Source: Caulobacter sp. FWC26 (GTDB lineage Bacteria > Pseudomonadota > Alphaproteobacteria > Caulobacterales > Caulobacteraceae). From it: a stretch of 64,000 bases of DNA. Below the pieces are notes generated by a model. The model had not been told where the DNA came from, did no database searches, and saw nothing but the letters and a program-made list of their open reading frames with translations. Location of the stretch: assembly GCF_002742645.2 (NCBI RefSeq), contig NZ_CP033875.1:3698001-3762000 (forward strand), read 5' to 3'. Positions 7,044-13,995 of the stretch are shown piece after piece; position 1 is the first letter of the stretch, and the number at the start of each line of letters is the position of its first letter. The position numbers and the translations under genes were made by a program.

Positions 7044-9539
7044 CTACGGCGCCTTGGCGGGGCAGACGGCCCCGGCCGGGTCGGCGGTCAGCTTCACCTC
7101 CGCGATCGACACCTGGAAGGCGCCGGCCGAGATCAGTTCGAACGGCGCGGTGACCTTGGTCACGTCCGTCCCGGCGGCCTGAAAGCACTTGAGCGGGATC
7201 TTGACGCTGGCCCACTGGCCGGTGGGCGAACCGGCCGGCGGCGTTACGTCGAGGCGTCCCGCGCCCATCGCGAGACTCACCCGCCCGGTGGCGGCCGCGT
7301 CCAGGCGATAGGCGAAGCTCAGCGCCATGTCGGCGTTGGTCTGGAACGACAGGTCCAGCGGCTTGTCGCCGACGATCGACAGTTTGCCGGGCTTGTCGCC
7401 GGCGAAGGTGATCTGGCGGCCGGCCTCCTGCACATTGCCCGCGTCGACCGGCGCGATCTGCACGCTCGACGACGGCGAGGCCTTGAACGCGAACGGCGCC
7501 GGGGTCTTGCCGCCGACGAAGTAGTTCACGACGTTGTCGGCCTGGGCCGTGACGCCGGATACTTCCGACAGGCGACCCACCTTGCCCGGCTTGGCGTACG
7601 ACAGGCCATAGCCGTAGACGAAAAGAGGGTCATAGGTCTTGTCGCCCTTGTTCAGGCGGAACTGGGCGGCGGTCTTGGGCCAGCTGAACGATAGCTTGCC
7701 CTGGAAGTCGTGACGCGGCTTGCCGGCCTTGTCCCCGATCAGCACGTCGGCCACCCCGCCGCCTTCCGAGCCCGGCAGCCAGGCGGCCACGAAGGCGTCC
7801 GAGGCGTTGATCTCGGGGTTGACCCACAGCGGTCGACCGCTGAGGAACACCGACACCACCTTCACGCCCTGGGCCTTCAGGCGCTTGAGCAGGGCGAGGT
7901 CCGCCTTGGCGCCCGGCTGATACTCAAGGGATGTCTTCAGGTCGCCAACACCTTCCGCATACGGATTTTCGCCGAAGACGACGATAGCGACATCGGGCTT
8001 CGTATCGAACTTGCCGTCGACGCTGAGCGTCGCGCGGCCGCCGCCGACCTCGACCGCCGATTTCACGCCGGTCCAGATCGACTCGGCGTTGGGGAAGTCG
8101 ACGTTGGTGTTGCCCGTGCCCTGCCACGACAGGGTCCAGCCGCCCGACTGTTTGCCAATGTCGTCGGCGCCCGAACCGGCGACCAGCACGTTGGCCGAAG
8201 CCTTCACGGGCAGGACGCCGTCGTTCTTGAGCAGAACGAGCGACTTGCGGACCGCCTCGCGGGCGATGGCGCGATGCTCGGGCGCCCCGATCACGCCCTC
8301 GCGCCCCTCATAGGGACGGCTGGCCTGGAACAGGCCCATCTTGGCCTTCACCCGCAGGATGCGGCGGACCGCGTCGTCGATGCGGGCCATCGGGATCACG
8401 CCCGACTTCGCCTGGGCCAGGGTGTTGTCGTAGAGCGCCTTCCAGCTGTCGGGGGCCATGAACATGTCAAGGCCGGCGTTGATCGATTGCGGGCAGTCGG
8501 TCGGCTTGCAGCCCACCACCTGGCCATGGCCGTTCCAGTCCCCGACCACGAAGCCGTCGAAGCCCATCCTGCCCTTCAGGACGTCGGTCAGCAGGCTCTT
8601 GTTGCCGTGCATCTTCTGGCCGTTCCAACTGTTGAACGAGGCCATGATCGTCAGCGCGCCGGCGTTGATGGCCGGCACATAGCCCTGGGCGTGGATGCGG
8701 ACCAGTTCCTCCTCGGAGACCTTGGTGTCGCCCTGATCGACGCCGTTCTCGGTGCCGCCGTCGCCCAGGAAGTGCTTGGCGCTGGCGGCGACATGGCCCT
8801 GCTGGATCACGCCGCTCTTGCCGCCCGTGAAAGGCGCCACAGCGGCCTGCAGGCCCAGGATCATCTCACCGCCATACTGGCGGATGATGGCCGGATCTTC
8901 GGAATAGCCCTCGTAGGTGCGACCCCAGCGGTCGTCGCGGGGCGCGGCCAGGGTCGGGCCGAACGCCCAGTCGAAGCCTGCGGCCGAGGTTTCCAACGCC
9001 GTGGCCTTGCCGATGCGGCGGATCAGCTCGGGATCACGCGCCGCGCCGAGGCCGATATTGTGCGGGAAGAGGGTCGCGCCGACGACGTTGTTGTTGCCGT
9101 GGACGGCGTCGATGCCGAACATCAGCGGAACGTGGGTCCCGCCGACACGCTGCGACGCCGCCTCGCGGAAGGCCTTGGCCGTGTCGACCCACGGCTTTTG
9201 CGGCGAGCGATCGGGCGCGCCCAGCGGCGGCGAGCTGCCGCCGCCCAGGATCGAGCCCAGCGGATAGGTCTTCAGGTCTTCAGGCTTGATCGAGCCGATA
9301 TCGGCCTGGATCAGTTGGCCGACCTTCTCCTCGAGGGTCAGCTTGGCCAGAACCGAGTCCACGAACGCTTCGGTCGCCGGATCGACCAGGCCCTGGCTCT
9401 TCGCGGCGGGCCACTTGCCCGGCTGGGCGGTGGACTTGGCCGCCGAGGGGGCCGTGGACGAGGCGGTGCTTTCAGCCGACGCGAAGCCGGCCAGGAAGGT
9501 GGACGCCAAGAGGGCGACGCAAAGGGCCTTGGTGTTCAT
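7044..9539 (-). CDS. Exported GH3 beta-glucosidase / exo-beta-glucan hydrolase
   Basis: An 831-residue family 3 glycoside hydrolase that releases glucose from beta-glucan or xyloglucan oligosaccharides. It has a Sec signal (ALCVALLASTFLAGFASA), the (beta/alpha)8 domain with nucleophile D334 in FVVGDWNGHG and the KHF...GGTENGVDQG segment, a GH3 C-terminal sandwich (LVLLKNDGVLPV, VFLSGRPLWV), and a further C-terminal ExoP-type carbohydrate-binding region after about residue 660. ATG 9539 is chosen over TTG 9548 because the signal begins MNTK. A 12-bp perfect palindrome lies 42 bp upstream. It converges with the GH5-esterase pair and probably shares their substrate. Confidence 0.92.
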   Translation of the reverse strand: MNTKALCVALLASTFLAGFASAESTASSTAPSAAKSTAQPGKWPAAKSQGLVDPATEAFVDSVLAKLTLEEKVGQLIQADIGSIKPEDLKTYPLGSILGGGSSPPLGAPDRSPQKPWVDTAKAFREAASQRVGGTHVPLMFGIDAVHGNNNVVGATLFPHNIGLGAARDPELIRRIGKATALETSAAGFDWAFGPTLAAPRDDRWGRTYEGYSEDPAIIRQYGGEMILGLQAAVAPFTGGKSGVIQQGHVAASAKHFLGDGGTENGVDQGDTKVSEEELVRIHAQGYVPAINAGALTIMASFNSWNGQKMHGNKSLLTDVLKGRMGFDGFVVGDWNGHGQVVGCKPTDCPQSINAGLDMFMAPDSWKALYDNTLAQAKSGVIPMARIDDAVRRILRVKAKMGLFQASRPYEGREGVIGAPEHRAIAREAVRKSLVLLKNDGVLPVKASANVLVAGSGADDIGKQSGGWTLSWQGTGNTNVDFPNAESIWTGVKSAVEVGGGRATLSVDGKFDTKPDVAIVVFGENPYAEGVGDLKTSLEYQPGAKADLALLKRLKAQGVKVVSVFLSGRPLWVNPEINASDAFVAAWLPGSEGGGVADVLIGDKAGKPRHDFQGKLSFSWPKTAAQFRLNKGDKTYDPLFVYGYGLSYAKPGKVGRLSEVSGVTAQADNVVNYFVGGKTPAPFAFKASPSSSVQIAPVDAGNVQEAGRQITFAGDKPGKLSIVGDKPLDLSFQTNADMALSFAYRLDAAATGRVSLAMGAGRLDVTPPAGSPTGQWASVKIPLKCFQAAGTDVTKVTAPFELISAGAFQVSIAEVKLTADPAGAVCPAKAP

Positions 9540-9579
9540 ACTCCCCAACTCTTCTTCGTTTGACGGCGACGCGCCGTGT

Positions 9580-9593
9580 CGACAACGTTGTCA
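9580..9593. promoter_or_regulatory. LacI-type palindrome upstream of the GH3 gene
   Basis: GACAACGTTGTC (9581-9592) is a perfect 12-bp palindrome with central CG, flanked by C and A. It lies 42 bp ahead of the GH3 ATG, well placed to block transcription. It is typical of LacI/GalR operators for sugar genes in Caulobacterales. No repressor gene is in the window. Confidence 0.6.
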
Positions 9594-9666
9594 TAGACCT
9601 TGTCGGCAATCCAGAGGCCGTTCAATGTCTCGAAGAAGAGAAAACGGGCCGAGACGCCCAGACCTG

Positions 9667-9698
9667 AAAAAGGGCGGACCCGCGTGGGCCCGCCCCTT
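9667..9698 (-). terminator. Terminator of the downstream flagellin gene
   Basis: A 10-bp GC stem (9672-9681 with 9686-9695, loop 4) followed on the minus strand by TTTTT. One pair is a G-U wobble in minus-strand RNA but an A-C mismatch in plus-strand RNA, so it is built for the minus strand. Confidence 0.8.
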
Positions 9699-9762
9699 CC
9701 AAGTCTAGAGCCGCGACCGTTGAGGCGGATCCAAACGCTGATCCGCCCGTCCGGAGGTCAGC

Positions 9763-10584
9763 TTATCGGAAAAGACTGAGGATCGCCGAGCTCGACGAAT
9801 TGGCGATCGACAGCGCCTGCACGCCCAGCTGCTGCTTGGTTTGCAGCGACTGCAGCTTGGCGCTTTCCTTGGCGAGGTCTGCGTCCACCAGGTTGCCGAC
9901 GCCGGCTTCCAGGCTGTCTTGCAGCTTGCCGACGAAGGTCAGGTGGGTGTCCAGGCCCGTGGAGCTGGTGCCCAGCGAAGCCAGCTTGTTGGTCGCCGTC
10001 TGCAGCGCCGTGTTGACCGTGGTGATCATGGTCTTGGCGGCGGCCGCGGTCGTGAAGGTCGAGGTGGCGGTCAGGCCCAGACCGGCCAGGGTCAGGGTCT
10101 TGGCGTTGACGGTGAAGCCCGAACCGTCCGAATTGGCCAGGAAGGTCAGCTTGGTGGTCGTGCCGTCGGCGATGCTGACCCCGTTGAACTTGGCGTTGGT
10201 GGCGGCCTTGGTCACCTGATCGCGCAGCGACTCGAAGTCGGCCTTCAGGGCGTTGAACGAGGCGGTGCTGAGCGAGGTGTCGGACGCGGCCAGGGCCTTT
10301 TCCTTCATCTTGCCGAGCAGGTCGGTGATGGTGTCGCCGGCGGCGAGCGCGACGTCGATCGTCGACTGGCCGCGTTGCAGCGAGTCCTTCACGGCGTTCA
10401 TGCTGTTGGCGGTGGCCGACTGGTTCTTGGCGGTCGCCCAGATCGCGCCGTTGTCCTTGGCGCTGCCGATCTTCTTGCCGGTGCTGATGCGCTGCTGGAC
10501 GGTGTTCAGTTCAGAACTGGTGGCGTTCAGATTCTGGAGCGCGATCAGCGCCCCCGAGTTCGTATTGATGCTGTTTAGCGCCAT
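9763..10584 (-). CDS. Flagellin (copy 1 of 2)
   Basis: A 273-residue flagellin with the conserved D0/D1 ends and a short variable middle. The N-terminus is [19 protein letters not shown] and the C-terminus is [18 protein letters not shown]. The protein is exported by the flagellar type III system and polymerises into the filament. ATG 10584 is chosen because it begins at the conserved MALNSI; the longer frame has no match. It is a close paralog of the copy at 10907-11728, in tandem, each with its own leader and terminator. I recall a three-gene cluster (fljM, fljN, fljO) at this place in C. crescentus and cannot say which copy this is. The 5' leader has two hairpins, discussed separately. Confidence 0.97.
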   Translation of the reverse strand: MALNSINTNSGALIALQNLNATSSELNTVQQRISTGKKIGSAKDNGAIWATAKNQSATANSMNAVKDSLQRGQSTIDVALAAGDTITDLLGKMKEKALAASDTSLSTASFNALKADFESLRDQVTKAATNAKFNGVSIADGTTTKLTFLANSDGSGFTVNAKTLTLAGLGLTATSTFTTAAAAKTMITTVNTALQTATNKLASLGTSSTGLDTHLTFVGKLQDSLEAGVGNLVDADLAKESAKLQSLQTKQQLGVQALSIANSSSSAILSLFR

Positions 10585-10609
10585 GACGAAACACTCTCTT
10601 TGGAGGTTT

Positions 10610-10648
10610 CCGGTGTCGTTTTGACGACCGGTGGGCGTTTTGCCCACC
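10610..10648 (-). promoter_or_regulatory. Twin-hairpin 5' leader of flagellin copy 1
   Basis: On the minus strand the leader forms GGTGGGC-AAAAC-GCCCACC (10630-10648) and then CCG/GTCG...CGAC/CGG around TCAAAA (10610-10631), ending 25 bases before the ATG. A matching pair precedes the other flagellin with changed stem bases but kept pairing. FlbT is known to act post-transcriptionally on the 5' region of Caulobacter fljK mRNA; extension to these leaders is inference. Confidence 0.6.
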
Positions 10649-10847
10649 GCGACAATATGACGCTGGCGTTGATATAAGGTTCACAGAACGTCGTTGTTCG
10701 ATTAACGCGCTGAGAGAAGATTCAGAAAATGAAAAGTATATTTTCGAGCGTGATCCTCATCGCCCGCAAATGAGAGTCGATAATATGTGTTCTATTTTGA
10801 TACAATCGTTCCAAAACTGAATCGATATTTACAAGAGCATCAGAACG

Positions 10848-10877
10848 ACAAAAGGGCGGGCCCGATGACCCGCCCTT
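10848..10877 (-). terminator. Terminator of flagellin copy 2
   Basis: Stem GGGCGGG/CCCGCCC (10854-10860 with 10869-10875), loop 8, followed on the minus strand by TTTT. It lies about 30 bp past the stop of the upstream flagellin and separates the two flagellin transcripts. Confidence 0.8.
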
Positions 10878-10906
10878 CTCGACGATGAAATTCGTCGAAG
10901 TCCGTC

Positions 10907-11728
10907 TTAGCGGAACAGGCTCAGGATCGACGACGACGATTGGTTCGCGATCGACAGCGCCTGCACGCCCAGCTGCTGCTTGGTTTGCAGCGACTGCAGC
11001 TTGGCGCTTTCCTTGGCGAGGTCTGCGTCCACCAGGTTGCCCACGCCGGCGTCCAGGCTGTCTTGCAGCTTGCCGACGAAGGTCAGGTGGGTGTCCAGGC
11101 CCGTCGAGCTGGTGCCCAGCGAAGCCAGCTTGTTGGTGGCCGTCTGCAGCGCCGTGTCGATGGTGCCGATCATCGTCTTGGCGGCGGCGGCCGTCGTGAA
11201 GCTGGAGGTGGCCGTCAGGCCCAGACCGGCGAGGGTCAGGGTCTTGGCGTTGACGGTGAAGCCCGAACCGTCCGAGTTGGCCAGGAAGGTCAGCTTGGTG
11301 GTCGAACCGTCGGCGATGCTGACGCCGTTGAACTTGGCGTTCGAAGCGGCCTTCGTGATCTGGTCACGCAGCGAATCGAAGTCCGACTTCAGGGCGTTGA
11401 ACGAAGCGGTGTTCAGCGAGGTGTCGGAAGCGGCCAGGGCCTTTTCCTTCATCTTGCCGAGCAGGTCGGTAATGGTGTCGCCAGCGGCGAGCGCGACGTC
11501 GATCGTCGACTGGCCGCGTTGCAGCGAGTCCTTGACCGAATTCATGCTGTTGGCGGTGGCCGACTGGTTCTTGGCGGTCGCCCAGATCGCGCCGTTGTCC
11601 TTGGCGCTGGCGATCTTCTTGCCGGTATTGATCCGCTGCTGAACGGTCGTCAGCTCGGTGTTGGTCTTGTTCAGGTTCTGCAGGGCGATCAGAGCGCCCG
11701 AGTTCGTGTTGATGCTGTTCAGCGCCAT
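10907..11728 (-). CDS. Flagellin (copy 2 of 2)
   Basis: A 273-residue flagellin nearly identical in length and sequence to its neighbour; most changes are in the first 60 residues ([19 protein letters not shown] against [19 protein letters not shown]). The N- and C-terminal coiled regions that build the filament core are intact ([11 protein letters not shown]...; [15 protein letters not shown]). SD AGGAG stands 11 bases before the ATG. It carries its own hairpin leader and terminator, so each copy is probably regulated alone within the flagellar cascade. I looked for a sigma-54 promoter (TGGCAC-N5-TTGC) upstream and saw none with confidence. Confidence 0.97.
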   Translation of the reverse strand: MALNSINTNSGALIALQNLNKTNTELTTVQQRINTGKKIASAKDNGAIWATAKNQSATANSMNSVKDSLQRGQSTIDVALAAGDTITDLLGKMKEKALAASDTSLNTASFNALKSDFDSLRDQITKAASNAKFNGVSIADGSTTKLTFLANSDGSGFTVNAKTLTLAGLGLTATSSFTTAAAAKTMIGTIDTALQTATNKLASLGTSSTGLDTHLTFVGKLQDSLDAGVGNLVDADLAKESAKLQSLQTKQQLGVQALSIANQSSSSILSLFR

Positions 11729-11755
11729 AACGAAACAACTCCTATTCGAGGTGTT

Positions 11756-11793
11756 CCGACGTCATTTTGACTGTCGGCGGGCGTTTTGCCCAC
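11756..11793 (-). promoter_or_regulatory. Twin-hairpin 5' leader of flagellin copy 2
   Basis: On the minus strand: GTGGGC-AAAAC-GCCCGC (11777-11793), then CCGAC-A-GTCA-AAA-TGAC-GTCGG (11756-11777), a 9-bp stem with a bulged A. Compared with copy 1 the second stem has different base pairs but the same loop character, which argues for selected RNA structure. Confidence 0.6.
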
Positions 11794-12040
11794 GGACAGT
11801 ATCACTCAACGACCTTTCCACTTCGTTGAGGAAAAAGCCGCGATTGATTAAAGTTCAGAACTATTTTGTTAATGATGAAATGAGCAGAAAGTAAAAGAAG
11901 GTTACGCCAGACATCGCCGATTGTCTCAAAATGGCACATCTAGTCTAGCACTATAGATTCAATGGAGACTCAGCCGCCTCGTGGGAACTACGCACACTGC
12001 GCCCTCGAAGAGTCTCCGCTTCGACACCCGATGAACCCTG
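11794..12040. other. Gene-free stretch upstream of flagellin copy 2
   Basis: About 250 bp of lower-GC sequence that should contain the flagellin promoter. I see no convincing ORF, RNA gene or repeat in it. Confidence 0.5.
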
Positions 12041-12157
12041 TCAACGATCGGCGGCGTACAGTCGGCGCGAGCGGCAACGGCTGGCCACGGCGTGGATCGT
12101 GGATAGGAAGACCAGGCTCCTCCAGAGCTCGGACAGGAAACCGAAAAAGCGACGCAT
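12041..12157 (-). CDS. Candidate 38-aa basic small protein
   Basis: Starts at ATG 12157 with a good SD (AAAAAGGAG) nine bases upstream. The peptide begins MRRFFGFLSELWRSLVFLS, an amphipathic or membrane-seeking helix, and ends in an Arg-rich tail (SRCRSRRLYAADR). The layout recalls very short DUF1127-like proteins, but I cannot assign a family. It lies downstream of wrbA, beyond a terminator-like hairpin. Only the SD and composition support it. Confidence 0.4.
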   Translation of the reverse strand: MRRFFGFLSELWRSLVFLSTIHAVASRCRSRRLYAADR

Positions 12158-12190
12158 CACGAGACACTCCTTTTTCTGTTCAACGAAGAA

Positions 12191-12247
12191 AGGGCCGGCC
12201 GGCTCCCGCCGCCCTGCTCGCGGAGGGGGAAGGCGCCGGCCGGCCCT
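12191..12247 (-). terminator. Terminator-like hairpin after wrbA
   Basis: A perfect 13-bp stem (AGGGCCGGCCGGC at 12191-12203 with its complement at 12235-12247) around a 31-base loop, followed on the minus strand by CTTTCTTC. Placed 45 bp past the wrbA stop. The U tract is imperfect, so partial read-through is possible. Confidence 0.6.
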
Positions 12248-12291
12248 GTCGCCGGTCACGGAAGTGGGTCGAGCGTCCGGCGAGCGCCGGA

Positions 12292-12891
12292 TCAGCCGTG
12301 CAGCTTGATCGCGGTCTCGGCGATCTTGCGGCCCTGGTAGCGGGCGCCGGTCAGTTCGTTCTCACTGGGCTGACGCGAGCCGTCGCCGCCGGCGATGGTG
12401 GTGGCGCCGTACGGGCTGCCGCCGGTGACTTCATCCAGCGTCATCTGACCGGCGTGACCGTAGTCGAGACCAACGATCGTGGTGCCGAAGTGCAGCAGGT
12501 TGGTGATGATCGAGAACAGCGTCGTCTCCTGGCCGCCGTGCTGGGTGGCGGTCGAGGTGAAGGCGCCGGCCACCTTGCCGTGCAACGCGCCGCGCGCCCA
12601 CAGACCGCCGGCGGCGTCGAAGAAGGCCGCCATCTGCGAGGCCATGCGGCCAAAGCGGGTCGGGGCGCCGACGATGATGGCGTCATAGTCGGCCAGATCC
12701 TCGACCTTGGCGACCGGCGCTTCCTGGTCGAGCTTGAAGTGTGCGCCCTTGGCGATTTCCAGCGGCACGGTTTCAGGCACGCGCTTGATGTCGACGCTGG
12801 CGCCGGCTTCGCGCGCACCTTCGGCGACGGCCTTGGCCATGGTCTCGAGGTGGCCGTACGACGAGTAGTAAAGAACCAGAACCTTGGCCAT
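12292..12891 (-). CDS. wrbA: NAD(P)H:quinone oxidoreductase, WrbA type
   Basis: A 199-residue flavodoxin-like FMN protein that reduces quinones by two electrons and so limits redox cycling. The FMN phosphate loop is [19 protein letters not shown] and [13 protein letters not shown] are the WrbA-specific flavin and active-site loops, and the C-terminal [11 protein letters not shown] helix matches the family. Full length. Divergently transcribed from a LysR regulator across 138 bp that contains a LysR-type inverted repeat, so the regulator probably controls it. Confidence 0.95.
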   Translation of the reverse strand: MAKVLVLYYSSYGHLETMAKAVAEGAREAGASVDIKRVPETVPLEIAKGAHFKLDQEAPVAKVEDLADYDAIIVGAPTRFGRMASQMAAFFDAAGGLWARGALHGKVAGAFTSTATQHGGQETTLFSIITNLLHFGTTIVGLDYGHAGQMTLDEVTGGSPYGATTIAGGDGSRQPSENELTGARYQGRKIAETAIKLHG

Positions 12892-13002
12892 GTCGGCCTC
12901 CCTTGGGTTTGAGCGATGGACGAGGCGGAACGCCCCGGCGTTGCGGAAGGTTGTGCGCCGGAAAGAGCTTGCGAAACAGTCGAATAAAATCGTCTGTTAT
13001 GT

Positions 13003-13017
13003 TCGATAAATTCGAAC
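13003..13017. promoter_or_regulatory. LysR-type operator between wrbA and the LysR gene
   Basis: TTCGA-TAAAT-TCGAA is a perfect 5-5-5 inverted repeat containing a T-N11-A LysR box. It is 13 bp ahead of the LysR gene start and 112 bp from wrbA, a normal place for autoregulation and activation of the divergent gene. Confidence 0.55.
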
Positions 13018-13029
13018 GGAGAGGCTGTC

Positions 13030-13929
13030 TTGAACGATCCCGGCGCCCCCACCCTCGACCAGTTGACGGTTCTGCTGGCCGTGGTGGAGACCGGCGGCTT
13101 CGCCTCCGCCGCGCGGCGGCTGAACCGGGCCAACTCGGTGATCAGCTATGCGATCGCCAATCTGGAGGCGCAGCTGGGTCTGGTCTTGTTCGATCGTGAC
13201 GCCGCCAAGCGTCCGGTGTTGACCGAGGCGGGCAAGGTGGTGGTAGCCCAGGCACGGGTGATCGCCGGCGACGTGGCCAACCTACGGGCCAAGGCCAAGG
13301 GCCTGCTGCAGGGCCTGGAGGCCGAGGTCAATCTGGTTCTGGACGTGATGCTGCCCACCGCCCGGGTGGTCGACGCTCTGCGCGCCTTCCGCGAGACCTT
13401 TCCGACCGTGACCCTGCGCCTGCATGTCGAGGGCCTGGGCGCGGTGACCCGGATGGTGCTGGACCGCGCCGCGACCCTGGGCGTGGCCGGGCCGCTGGAG
13501 GTCGTCCATGGCGGCGACGAGCTGGACTATATCGCCGTCGGCTCGACGGTGCTGATCCCGGTGGCGGCGCCCGACCATCCGCTGGCGCAAGGCCCCAATC
13601 CGCCCGGAGCGGGGCGCGGGCACACCCAGCTGGTGCTCACCGACCGCTCGAAACTGACCGAGGGCCGCGACTTCGCCGTCGCCAGCGTCCACACTTGGCG
13701 CTTGGCAGACCTCGGGGCCAAGCACCTGCTGCTGAAGGAGGGCTTTGGCTGGGGCAACATGCCTGAACCCATGGTCCGCGACGACCTTGCCGCCGGCCGC
13801 CTGACGCGCCTCGACATGCCCGACCTGAAGGAGGCGATCTATCCGCTGCACGCGGTCTATCGCACCGACACACCGCCAGGCCCGGCGACAGCGTTCCTGA
13901 TCGAGCGGTTCCGGGGACAGGCTGGGTAG
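13030..13929 (+). CDS. LysR-family transcriptional regulator
   Basis: A 299-residue regulator with an N-terminal winged helix (TLDQLTVLLAVVETGGFASAARRLNRANSVISYAIANLEAQLGLVLFDRD) and a C-terminal substrate-binding fold (from about residue 92). TTG 13030 is chosen as start: GGAGAGG stands just upstream and the DNA-binding domain begins at once. The alternative is a later GTG, which would cut the first helix. It is divergent from wrbA, so quinone or oxidative stress is a possible signal, by context only. Confidence 0.92.
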   Translation: MNDPGAPTLDQLTVLLAVVETGGFASAARRLNRANSVISYAIANLEAQLGLVLFDRDAAKRPVLTEAGKVVVAQARVIAGDVANLRAKAKGLLQGLEAEVNLVLDVMLPTARVVDALRAFRETFPTVTLRLHVEGLGAVTRMVLDRAATLGVAGPLEVVHGGDELDYIAVGSTVLIPVAAPDHPLAQGPNPPGAGRGHTQLVLTDRSKLTEGRDFAVASVHTWRLADLGAKHLLLKEGFGWGNMPEPMVRDDLAAGRLTRLDMPDLKEAIYPLHAVYRTDTPPGPATAFLIERFRGQAG

Positions 13930-13995
13930 GCCTCAGTGTCATCCTGGGCGGCGAAGTTGACCCAGGATGACAACGAGGTTGCGGTCGACGGAGCC

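Noticed and set aside
7710..9563. 617-codon plus-strand frame over the GH3 gene
   Set aside because: Mirror of the minus-strand glucosidase; no recognisable fold and no ribosome site.
10585..10880. Sigma-54 promoter for flagellin copy 1
   Set aside because: No TGGCAC-N5-TTGC-like match found on the minus strand by eye; promoter class left open.
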